From: Sphingobium sp. JS3065
Lineage (GTDB): Bacteria; Pseudomonadota; Alphaproteobacteria; Sphingomonadales; Sphingomonadaceae
Length of the DNA stretch: 64,000 nt
Direction: 5' to 3'
Assembly: GCF_026427355.1 (NCBI RefSeq)
Contig: NZ_CP102664.1
Coordinates: 1,860,001 to 1,924,000, forward strand
The position numbers and the translations under genes are program-made. Shown here piece after piece: positions 17,691 to 25,173 of this stretch (its first letter is position 1; every line of letters starts with the position of its first letter). Below the pieces are notes generated by a model. That model searched no databases, was not told the DNA's origin, and saw nothing but the letters and a program-made list of their open reading frames with translations.

Positions 17691-17995
17691 TTGCGGCACA
17701 GCTCGGCGATGCGGTCGTCACGGCGCAGCCCTTCCACCGCGATCCTGATCTTGTCTTCAACCGAGACGTGCCACCGGGTTACACGGAGAAGGTCGTTCAC
17801 CACCTGCTCCCAGGCTTCTTGGTGCATGAGGATTTGAGTATCATCTGCGTTCCTTCGTCACTGCGACGAGACCCAAATTCTCCTTAAATCACAACCTCAC
17901 ATCTGTGTCATTGGTGCTGACGGGGAAACAGATATGAGGTGGTGCCGTCTTCTTGGACAGTTTGGCGGTTAAGTTAAGCTCATTCCGGTTGTCGT

Positions 17996-18886
17996 TCATG
18001 CCGCCATTTGGGTGATCAAATCATGGGGGGCATGCCCCCCATGATTTGAAGCGCCGATTTGCCCATATGCCTCGCCTGGGGTTTTGCCCGCAAGGCGTGA
18101 ATGAGGACGATGGTTGTCATAATAGGCGAACCATCGGCCAAGGCCGGCACGCAGTTCAGATCCGGTCTCGAAGGCGTGCAGATAGACGCATTCGTACTTC
18201 ACAGACCGCCAGAGCCGTTCGATGAAGACATTGTCCATCCAGCGTCCCCGGCCGTCCATGCTGATCCTGATCTCGGCTGCGCGCAGCACACCGGTGAAGG
18301 CATTGCTGGTGAATTGGCTGCCCTGATCGGTATTGAAGATATCGGGCTTACCAAAACGGGCCAGCGCCTCCTCCAGGGCCTCGACGCAAAAGCCGGCATC
18401 CATGGTGTTCGATAGCCGCCAGGCCAGCACCTTGCGGCTTGCCCAGTCCATGATGGCGACCAAATACAGGAAGCCCCGGCGCATGGGCAGATAGGTCACG
18501 TCCGCGCACCAGACGTGGTTGGGGCGCGTGATTTCCAGATTGCGCAGCAGATAGGGATAAATCCGATGCTCGGGATGCGGATCGCTCGTGCGAGGGCGCT
18601 GGTAAATTGCCGCCAGCCCCATCTTCGCCATCAGCCGCCGGACCCGGCGACGGCCGATCGCATGGCCCAGACGCCGTAAATGCCGCGCCATCTGCCGGCT
18701 ACCGTACCACGGGCATTCCATGAACGTCTCGTCGATCACCGTCATCAGCGCCAGCGTCTCGTCGGTTTCCGGCACCGGCGTGTAGTAATAGGACGACCGA
18801 CTGATCGACAGCAGGCGGCACTGCATCGCGATCGACAGGTGCTGGTGTGCTGGCTCGATCTTCGATCGCCTCCAGGCCACGCTCAT
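17996..18886 (-). CDS. IS3-family transposase OrfB (DDE integrase domain)
   Basis: A 296-residue rve-type transposase domain. The DDE residues can be seen in CADVTYLP (first Asp), IFNTDQGSQFTS (second Asp) and IERLWRSVKYE (Glu). The N-terminal HTH_21 region has SYYYTP and YGSRQMARHLRRLG, and the end has the usual YYDNHRPHSRL. The start ATG overlaps the OrfA stop (ATGA), so it can be made by re-initiation, but in this family OrfB is normally fused to OrfA by a -1 frameshift. It cuts and joins the element's ends. Confidence 0.95.
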   Translation of the reverse strand: MSVAWRRSKIEPAHQHLSIAMQCRLLSISRSSYYYTPVPETDETLALMTVIDETFMECPWYGSRQMARHLRRLGHAIGRRRVRRLMAKMGLAAIYQRPRTSDPHPEHRIYPYLLRNLEITRPNHVWCADVTYLPMRRGFLYLVAIMDWASRKVLAWRLSNTMDAGFCVEALEEALARFGKPDIFNTDQGSQFTSNAFTGVLRAAEIRISMDGRGRWMDNVFIERLWRSVKYECVYLHAFETGSELRAGLGRWFAYYDNHRPHSRLAGKTPGEAYGQIGASNHGGHAPHDLITQMAA

Positions 18887-19167
18887 CGACCGGAGGCTTT
18901 CGCCAAAAAATCCCTTTCCACCAGCAATTGCCCGATTTTGGCATGCAACTTCTCGATTTCCGCCTCACTGGCAGCCTTCGAGCTCTGATCGCCATTATCG
19001 AACAGGCTGGCCATCCCATCCATCGCCTGTCGCTTCCATGCCCCGATCATCGTGTGGTGGATGCCATGCTTCGCTGCCAGTTCGGCCAGCGTCAGATCGC
19101 CCCGGATCGCCTCCATCGCAACCTTCGCCTTGAACTCTGCGCTGTAGCGCTTTCTCGTCGTCTTCAT
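18883..19167 (-). CDS. IS3-family transposase OrfA (HTH, leucine zipper)
   Basis: The 94-residue protein has a Tnp-IS3 helix-turn-helix (RYSAEFKAKVAMEAIRGD, LAELAAKHGIHHTMIGAWK) and a C-terminal coiled coil (EAEIEKLHAKIGQLLVERDF). It binds the inverted repeats and directs the OrfAB fusion. The frameshift site lies near its end. Confidence 0.93.
   Translation of the reverse strand: MKTTRKRYSAEFKAKVAMEAIRGDLTLAELAAKHGIHHTMIGAWKRQAMDGMASLFDNGDQSSKAASEAEIEKLHAKIGQLLVERDFLAKASGR
18904..18910 (-). promoter_or_regulatory. Programmed -1 frameshift site of the IS3 element
   Basis: On the minus strand the heptamer TTTTTTG is placed in the OrfA frame as T TTT TTG, a classical slippery pattern. A -1 slip joins the OrfA frame to the OrfB frame about 8 codons before OrfB's own ATG, giving an OrfAB fusion of the size usual for IS3-family transposases. 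Confidence 0.7.
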
Positions 19168-19278
19168 TCCCGTCCATTCCTTCAGGTCGGGATGAGCTTA
19201 ACACCCTGTCCGAATTTCCGGCACCACCTCAATACGGGCTATGCAACCGCGATCGACCCCGCCGTAAGAACGCAACGG

Positions 19279-20082
19279 TCAACCCTCAACAAACGCTTTC
19301 TCAATGACGAAATCGCCAGGCGCGCTCAGCGCGCCTTCCGCAAAGCCCCGTTCGCCAAGCAGTGCTTTGATATCGGCATTGAAAGATGGACTGCCGCAGA
19401 TCATGACTCGGTCCCTTTCGGGATCTAATGTCTCGACCTTCAAGTCGGAAAACAGCTTTCCGGATGTAAGTAATTCGGTGATGCGCCCAGTGTTTCGATA
19501 GTCCTCTCGCGTGACAGTTGGATAATAGAGCAGCTTTCCGGTGGCCTGCGACAATATATACGCCGGGTCACCTGCGAGTATCTCTCGATAGGCCAAGTCA
19601 GCAGTTTGTCGGACGGAATGGATCACGACAACCTTGTCGAAGGCGCTATATACGGCAGGATCGCGGATGAGCGCCAACCAAGGCGCGAGCCCCGTACCCG
19701 TGCCCAACATATACAGGCGGCGACCGGGCCTCAAAGCGTCGAGAACCAAGGTTCCTGTCGGCTTCCGGCCCACCAGAATGGAGTCACCCGCCTGGATGTT
19801 CTGCAACCGCGACGTGAGCGGGCCATTCGGAACCTTGACGGAGAAGAACTCAAGCTCGCTTTCGGCAAGCCCGGATGCAATGGAATAGGCGCGAAGGATC
19901 GGTTTCCCATCGACCATCAGCCCAACCATCACGAATTGACCGCTCACGAAGTCGAATTTGGCATCGCGCGTCGTGCGAAACGAAAAAAGCTCGTCCGTCC
20001 AATGATGAACCTTGGTTACGCTTTCCACAGAATAGAGTTTGGAGGGCTCGATAGCAGCTTTCTCTGATACAGTTTCGGCCAT
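19279..20082 (-). CDS. fpr: Ferredoxin--NADP reductase
   Basis: A 267-residue FAD/NADP oxidoreductase of the bacterial Fpr type. The FAD motif is RAYSIASG; MLGTGTGLAPWLALI is the NADP pyrophosphate site, MICGSPSFNADIKALL the nicotinamide-binding strand; the chain closes FVIEKAFVEG as in proteobacterial Fpr. It passes electrons between NADPH and ferredoxin or flavodoxin and is a likely partner of the P450 two genes upstream, although no ferredoxin gene is near. AAGGA precedes the ATG. The 79-nt structured element ends 18 bases before the start codon, so its leader is probably regulated. Confidence 0.92.
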   Translation of the reverse strand: MAETVSEKAAIEPSKLYSVESVTKVHHWTDELFSFRTTRDAKFDFVSGQFVMVGLMVDGKPILRAYSIASGLAESELEFFSVKVPNGPLTSRLQNIQAGDSILVGRKPTGTLVLDALRPGRRLYMLGTGTGLAPWLALIRDPAVYSAFDKVVVIHSVRQTADLAYREILAGDPAYILSQATGKLLYYPTVTREDYRNTGRITELLTSGKLFSDLKVETLDPERDRVMICGSPSFNADIKALLGERGFAEGALSAPGDFVIEKAFVEG

Positions 20083-20100
20083 GTGGGTTTTTCCTTGTCA

Positions 20101-20179
20101 GTAATGGCGGCATGCCTCATGGCATTGGAGCAAGCGCCAGCCAACGCCGCCGCGAAATTCATTACATCTGCATTGACGC
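20101..20179 (-). ncRNA. Repeated structured leader element, copy A
   Basis: Minus-strand element directly upstream of the fpr start. GTAATG (20165-20160) pairs with CATTAC (20106-20101), continued by GCGGC/GCCGC after a six-base bulge. The inner hairpin GGCGCT/AATGCC (20138-20121) has loop TGCTCC, identical in copy B. A second possible hairpin ATGCC-ATGA-GGCAT follows. The conserved 5' segment AATGCAGATG can pair with GCAT near the 3' side as an alternative helix. The fpr SD (AAGGA) starts only a few bases after the closing helix, a suitable place for translational control. Confidence 0.55.
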
Positions 20180-20253
20180 GGGCTGCGGCGTGGCACACCC
20201 ACAGATGTCGGCCAACAGAACGGACCGCCCATGCGGTTCCAACCGCGCCATCT

Positions 20254-21108
20254 TCACTCCGCGGCGAGGTGAGCCAGCGCAAGAATTCTCCGTGCCTCCT
20301 CAAGATGGAGGCGCTCGACCATATGGCCGTCAATCTTGAGGACACCGCTGTTGGCGTTCTCAGGCAAGGCGAAGGCATCGACGATCTGCCGAGACCACGT
20401 CACCTCTTCCGGTTCGGGCGAGAAAACTCGATTGGCCGTTGCAACCTGCCGCGGATGTATCAGCGTCTTGCCATCGAAACCCAGGGCGAGGCCCTGCCTG
20501 CATTGCCGCTCGAAGCCGTCGCCGTCTTCCAGATCATTGAACACCCCGTCGAGCAATGCGATCCCATGCGCTCGCGCCGCGATGACTGCGAACGACAAAG
20601 CCGGGACTAGCGTAGTACGTGCAGCGTCAAGGCGACAACGCATCTCCTTGGCAAGATCATTGGTGCCGATGACCCACGCATGGCATTCCGCCGCCGCGGA
20701 AGCGACCGCCAGCTCCGACAGCCTTGAGAACGCTGTGCAGGTTTCGATCATTGCCCACAGCGGAGTAGCTCCGCCGAGACCTTCGCGACAACGGCGCAGA
20801 TCCTCGACACAAGAAACCTTCGGTACGAGGACCGCGTGAAAACCCGCGTCCCGCGCAGCGGCGATATCAGCCTCGCCCCAAGGCCCGTCGAGGCCATTCA
20901 CCCGAAGCACGAGCTCTCGTCGCCCAAAGCCACCAGCGCGCACCGCTGCCAAAGCGTTCTCGCGAGCGACATGCTTCATATCGGGAGCGACTGCATCCTC
21001 GAGGTCGATAATCACGACATCGCAGGTCAGCTCGCGCGCTTTTTCAATTGCGCGATTATTAGTTGCCGGCATGTAAAGCGCACTTCGGCGCGCACGAATA
21101 TTTTCCAT
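20254..21108 (-). CDS. CitE-like lyase (HpcH/HpaI aldolase/citrate lyase beta family)
   Basis: The 284-residue TIM-barrel product begins RRSALYMPATNNRAIEKA and has VIIDLEDAVAPDMK (metal/CoA site), VLRVNGLDGPWGEADI, VLVPKVS, and FDGKTLIHPRQV near the end. Stand-alone CitE-like enzymes cleave or form malyl-CoA, methylmalyl-CoA, citramalyl-CoA or HMG-CoA type esters. Given a MmgE/PrpD protein and enoyl-CoA hydratase in the same block, a citramalyl-CoA-type cleavage is one option; this is inference. It shares the strand with fpr, separated by a 171-base gap that holds leader copy A. Confidence 0.88.
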   Translation of the reverse strand: MENIRARRSALYMPATNNRAIEKARELTCDVVIIDLEDAVAPDMKHVARENALAAVRAGGFGRRELVLRVNGLDGPWGEADIAAARDAGFHAVLVPKVSCVEDLRRCREGLGGATPLWAMIETCTAFSRLSELAVASAAAECHAWVIGTNDLAKEMRCRLDAARTTLVPALSFAVIAARAHGIALLDGVFNDLEDGDGFERQCRQGLALGFDGKTLIHPRQVATANRVFSPEPEEVTWSRQIVDAFALPENANSGVLKIDGHMVERLHLEEARRILALAHLAAE

Positions 21109-21235
21109 TTATTCTAACCCCTTTGGAATTGGCATCAAGATGGCGGATGCTCAGCCACTACGGATCTAAACCCGATCCACCGAGAACTCATTAAGTGTGT
21201 GCTGTGGCTCGACATTCGGCCAAAACATCCAGTAA

Positions 21236-22486
21236 CTAGGCTGCGAGCCTTGGGTGAAGGCGAAGGTTGACGCGCACAGGCCCGCGAAAGCCCACCGACG
21301 CGGTAAACAGCAGATCGTCCTCCAGCACATCCCAGCTTTCATAACGGGCGAGGAATGCCGGCAGCGCCTCTGACATCATCATCTTGGCGAACCAGTGCCC
21401 GATGCAGAAATGGCGTCCGGGGGCGAACGTCATGTTGCCGGCCTGGTTGCGGTCGAAATCGATTTGCTCGGGCCGGGAAAATACGGCGGGGTCGCGATTG
21501 GCTGCGGCGAGCATCAGAAATATGACCTGCCCCCGCTGCAAATGCCGCCCTTGCCATTCGAAATCCTCGCTGACGACTCGCCGCATCGAGGTGGACATCG
21601 CGACGACCCGCATCAGTTCCATGATACAGGCTTCGAACTTGTCCGGATTGTCCCGCATGATCGTCCGCTCCTCGGGCATATCGGCGAGCTTCGCGACGCT
21701 GAGCGCCATGGTGTTGAGCGTGGTGTCATGACCGGCGACGAGCACCAGGATCAATTGCGCGATGAGTTCGCTTCGGGTCAGCTGGTCGCTACCGTCGCGA
21801 GCAGCGAGCAGAAGCGAGACGAAGTCGTTGGTGGGCGCCTTGCCCTCTCTCCGTTCGATCTCCTTCTCGAATACGTCGCGCATTTCCACCATCGCATCAT
21901 TGGCCGCCGCCATTGCCACGGGGTTCGGATTGCCGCTCAGCCCCGCGTTCAGGGTCTGTGCCCAATGTTCCGTTTGGGCGAGATGATCTTCGGGCAATCC
22001 CATGACGTGAAGTATGACCTTGGCCGTGATCCGCCGCGCGACTTCACCGACGAAGTCCACGGTCGTGCGATCCGCAAGGCTGTCCATCACCTCCGCGACA
22101 ACAGTCCGCACATAAGGACGATAGCTTTCCGCCACCTGCTTGCTGAATGCCAACATCAGCAGCTTGCGAAGCCGGGCCTGTTCAGGCGGGTCGGTGTTAG
22201 TCAGGAAGTCAGGAAAGACTTCCACGATATAGCCGATCTTCTGTGCGCGTTCGACGGGATCCGGGAAGAAGCTTTCGATAATCTGGTGCCGTTTGGCGGA
22301 TAGGGGCAGCTTGCCGCTCAACCCTTCCACCACAAATGAGTGGCCCGTAGCGATCCAGCATTTGCTGGTCTTGCTCCAGTACAGCGGGTCTTGCTCGCGA
22401 AGGCTGTTGAGCCGCGGTATGAGATCATTGCCCATTTCGGCGAACTTGCTCAGGTCGATATCCTGCCCGAGTGGCTGGCCTTTCAT
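21236..22486 (-). CDS. Cytochrome P450
   Basis: A 416-residue soluble bacterial P450. Landmarks in order: TNTDPPEQARLRKLL (helix C region), the I-helix oxygen groove LVAGHDTTLNT, the K-helix ELMR (ExxR), and the heme loop FAPGRHFCIGHWFAK with Cys361 as thiolate ligand. It inserts oxygen from O2 into an unactivated C-H bond of an organic substrate and needs a ferredoxin plus a reductase. fpr lies close by; no ferredoxin gene is in the window. GAGGAG lies before ATG 22486. In this block it is the most likely entry enzyme for the substrate. Confidence 0.95.
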   Translation of the reverse strand: MKGQPLGQDIDLSKFAEMGNDLIPRLNSLREQDPLYWSKTSKCWIATGHSFVVEGLSGKLPLSAKRHQIIESFFPDPVERAQKIGYIVEVFPDFLTNTDPPEQARLRKLLMLAFSKQVAESYRPYVRTVVAEVMDSLADRTTVDFVGEVARRITAKVILHVMGLPEDHLAQTEHWAQTLNAGLSGNPNPVAMAAANDAMVEMRDVFEKEIERREGKAPTNDFVSLLLAARDGSDQLTRSELIAQLILVLVAGHDTTLNTMALSVAKLADMPEERTIMRDNPDKFEACIMELMRVVAMSTSMRRVVSEDFEWQGRHLQRGQVIFLMLAAANRDPAVFSRPEQIDFDRNQAGNMTFAPGRHFCIGHWFAKMMMSEALPAFLARYESWDVLEDDLLFTASVGFRGPVRVNLRLHPRLAA

Positions 22487-22725
22487 AGTTCTACGCTCCT
22501 CGTCGGGCTCGGGATAAAATTATCTTTTCAAGTCTCTTCGCGCTGATCGCTGAAAGGATGGATCGGAATTTGGCGCTCGCTCGTTCTCGGCGTCAATATT
22601 CCGACGATTTTCCTCCGTACACCAGTTCCCCGTTCCAACTATTACACGTGCGATGTGATATCGCGGTTCTTCCCTGTCTACGCTCGACTTTGTGCCTTTT
22701 TTGCAGGCGGACGAGTCAATTGGAC

Positions 22726-22925
22726 ACCTCTTGGCCTTGGCGATCCGCTCGGGCAGAGGGTGCCCTGGCAACCGCTTCTGGTGGATGTGGCTCTTGAACA
22801 TGCCCTTTTCGAGGAATGCTTCGTTCTTCTTCGAACGATAGGCGGTATCCGCCCAGACGCCAGAAGCCGTATTTTGTCGGCTCACCAGATCAGGCAGGCG
22901 CGCCCCGTCATGGGCATTGGCGGCG
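22726..22925 (-). pseudogene. IS5-family transposase fragment
   Basis: The minus strand reads AHDGARLPDLV, then SGVWADTAYRSKKNEAFLE and HIHQKRLPGHPLPERIAKA. This is the conserved part around the second DDE aspartate of IS5-type transposases. The N-terminal half is absent, and after about 22726 the reading decays, so the last catalytic Glu region is gone too. Confidence 0.8.
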
Positions 22926-22944
22926 CCGGCGCCTCAGGTACGGA

Positions 22945-23079
22945 TCAGCCCGTGGGTAGCGTCACCCCGCCGATCCGCGCCGCTTCGCCGCGCGATGCAC
23001 CCTCGTAAATCGCGGCCAGGGTCAGCCGCCGCAATTCCGCTCCGTCGAAATCCAACCGCAATCCAAGCGCCGACGCCAT
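22945..23079 (-). pseudogene. IS630-family transposase fragment (helix-turn-helix end)
   Basis: From ATG 23079 the minus strand gives MASALGLRLDFDGAELRRL, then TLAAIYEGASRGEAARIGG, the N-terminal DNA-binding region of IS630-type transposases. Compared with the usual family sequence a piece between ELRRL and LAAIYEG seems to be missing. The frame ends at a stop 10 codons after this, where the IS5 fragment joins. Confidence 0.7.
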
Positions 23080-23377
23080 CGCAAGCCTCCTCCGGTTTGC
23101 GTCTCGGAACCAGAAAATAGCCCGCAGCCGAACCCCCTCGTGAGTCACACATTCAGGGACTTGGTATAACGCGTCCGAACCTGCTCGAATGCCCCAAGTG
23201 AATAAAAATGCCCGACGTCTGGCGAAAGCCTTTCGGAAGTGTCCAGGTTTTTGAGGGTTCCCATCTGAAATAATGGCTGCATCAGGCCTAGCCAAGGTTT
23301 TGCAACAAAGCGATCCGGCACGAGGATCACATTACCGGAAAATTTCATTCAAACCGGCAGAAGAAATCGGGGGGACG

Positions 23378-24871
23378 TCAAACAGGCGCATATATTCCGC
23401 TGGGTTCGGCATCCAGAATCACCGTCTTGACCTCAAGGAACGGAAGGAGTCCCTCGACACCCCCTTCTCGGCCAATGCCGGACTGTTTGAAGCCGCCAAA
23501 AGCGATACTGAAATCGCCGCGGAAGCTGTTGTGGCCCACTGTGCCCGAGCGCAACTCGCGCGAAGCAGCCAGAGCCCTGTCGGTATCATTGGTGAAGACC
23601 GACGCGTTAAGACCGAAGATCGTGTCGTTGGCGATCGCCATGGCTTCAGCCTCATCCGTCGCAGGGATAACACTGAGCACCGGACCGAAAATTTCCTCTC
23701 GAGCGATCGTCTGGTCGTTGCCGACATTCGCGAACACCGTGGGCTCGATATAGAAGCCGCGGTTAAGGTGGCTCGGACGGCGGCCGCCCGTGGCGAGCCT
23801 GGCGCCTTCGGCAATACCCGTCGCGATGTAGCTTTCGACACGGTCGCGCTGCCGCGCCATGGCGAGCGGCCCCATGTCCGTGTCTGGCCCGAACGGATTG
23901 CCCACTCTGATTTTCTCGAAACTGGCTACGAGCGCCTCGACCATGTCATCGTGGCTCCGCTTGGGCACAATAATGCGGGTAAGCGAGGCGCAGACCTGGC
24001 CCGTCAGCAAGACGGCATTGCCAGCGATGTTCTGCGCGGCTGTGGCGATGTCGTAGTCGTCGAGGATCACAGCGGCCGACTTGCCGCCCAGCTCGAGCGT
24101 GCAGCGCGCGATGCGTTCACCGCAGATCGACGCGATCTTACGGCCGGCAGCGGTCGATCCGGTGAAGGTGATCTTGTCAACGCCCGGATGGCGTACCAGC
24201 AATTCGGACACATCGCGATCGGCGGTCAGCACGTTGATCACCCCCGGCGGCAAGCCGATCTTCTCGCAAACCTCGGCGAGGACATAAGAAGTGCCCGGAG
24301 CCTCGGGCGAAGCCTTGATAATCACAGTGCAGCCCGCGAGTAGCGCCGGCGCGCATTTATAGGCGGTGAGCATCGGCGCAGCGTTCCAGGGAATAATCGC
24401 CGCGACCACGCCTACCGGCTCGCGCATCAACAAGCCGACCTTACCGCCAGCGCGCGGCTCGTGTCGCTCGATGAACGGAAAAGTATCGGCGAGGCCGGCA
24501 TAATACTCGTAGGCGCTGCCGAGCGCAGCGGCGGATCCCTGGGCGTGGCGGTGCAATATGCCCGATTCGACCGTCGAGATGCGGGCGATGTCAGATGCCC
24601 GCATGCTGATCTCCGCAGCGATTCTGCGCAGCCATTCCGCGCGCTCGGCGTGGCTCATGCGCGGCCAAGGCCCGTTGTCGAATGCGCGACGCGCCGATGC
24701 GATTGCGCGCTCGATATCCGCCGCCTGCGCCTTAGCCACCGAGAGGAACACCTCTTCGCTGTCGGAATCAATAACATCAAGCTTCTCTGACGATGAGGGC
24801 GCGGTCCATTCGCCGCCAATAAAGAACCGATCAGGGTGGTTGACGGGCGCCTTGGTTGCAAGTTCGGACAT
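23378..24871 (-). CDS. Aldehyde dehydrogenase
   Basis: A 497-residue NAD(P)-dependent aldehyde dehydrogenase. PWNAAPMLTAYKCAPALLAG and FTGSTAAGRKI form the dinucleotide site; Glu260 in LELGGKSA is the general base and Cys294 in GQVCASLTR the nucleophile; EEIFGPVLSVIP and GGFKQSGIGREGG are later family blocks. It oxidises an aldehyde to a carboxylic acid, which fits a step after P450 hydroxylation and alcohol oxidation. GAGG lies 8 bases before ATG. The upstream region carries a possible regulator half site CTTACATATAG. Confidence 0.95.
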   Translation of the reverse strand: MSELATKAPVNHPDRFFIGGEWTAPSSSEKLDVIDSDSEEVFLSVAKAQAADIERAIASARRAFDNGPWPRMSHAERAEWLRRIAAEISMRASDIARISTVESGILHRHAQGSAAALGSAYEYYAGLADTFPFIERHEPRAGGKVGLLMREPVGVVAAIIPWNAAPMLTAYKCAPALLAGCTVIIKASPEAPGTSYVLAEVCEKIGLPPGVINVLTADRDVSELLVRHPGVDKITFTGSTAAGRKIASICGERIARCTLELGGKSAAVILDDYDIATAAQNIAGNAVLLTGQVCASLTRIIVPKRSHDDMVEALVASFEKIRVGNPFGPDTDMGPLAMARQRDRVESYIATGIAEGARLATGGRRPSHLNRGFYIEPTVFANVGNDQTIAREEIFGPVLSVIPATDEAEAMAIANDTIFGLNASVFTNDTDRALAASRELRSGTVGHNSFRGDFSIAFGGFKQSGIGREGGVEGLLPFLEVKTVILDAEPSGIYAPV

Positions 24872-25173
24872 GGGTTATCCTCTTTTAGCTGATTTCGCTT
24901 TATCGACTTACATATAGTTTCAATATTCGGACGTAAATCGGTCCTATGAAATACACGAACAATATTGGACAGTACCCCTTACTTCTTTTTCTGCCAAAAC
25001 GTGCTCCACAAAAATCTTTGGTGAAAACCCTAAATCAACGGTCAGGAACGCCGCCAAGCCAGACTGGTGATACTACCAATCTTAGTTTTCAATCAGACAC
25101 TTAGGGTCCGTCCAGATGGATTTTTTGCAGATCAATTTGAGAATTGCGCGATTCCGATGTCACGCCCCGTGCT
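24872..25173. other. Intergenic stretch between aldehyde dehydrogenase and a TonB receptor
   Basis: About 300 AT-richer bases. The part next to the aldehyde dehydrogenase start is likely its promoter; it has CTTACATATAG near 24907, similar to half of the palindrome upstream of the IclR gene. No ORF or terminator of note is seen. Confidence 0.4.

Larger units (their letters stand above)
17935..19231. mobile_element. Complete IS3-family insertion sequence
   Basis: A 1297-bp element. Both ends start with the inverted repeat TGAGGTGGTGCCG (17935-17947 and, on the minus strand, 19231-19219); inner parts also match (GGACAG, TTAAGCTCAT). The flanks carry a 3-bp direct repeat ATA (17932-17934 and 19232-19234), the target duplication, showing a simple recent insertion. 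It encodes OrfA and OrfB on the minus strand with a probable programmed -1 frameshift. All parts look intact, so it may still be active. Confidence 0.95.
22487..23377. other. Insertion-sequence graveyard between P450 and aldehyde dehydrogenase
   Basis: About 890 bases without an intact gene. It holds a C-terminal IS5-type transposase fragment (22726-22925) and an IS630-type N-terminal fragment (22945-23079), both on the minus strand. The segment TTTGTTGCAAAACCTTGGC (minus strand, near 23312-23294) resembles the ends of IS6- or IS5-like elements and may be an orphan inverted repeat. A P450 promoter is expected between 22487 and 22700. Confidence 0.6.

Noticed and set aside
23145..23348. Minus-strand 67-codon frame near a possible IS end
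   Set aside because: No family likeness and no SD; better explained as part of IS debris.
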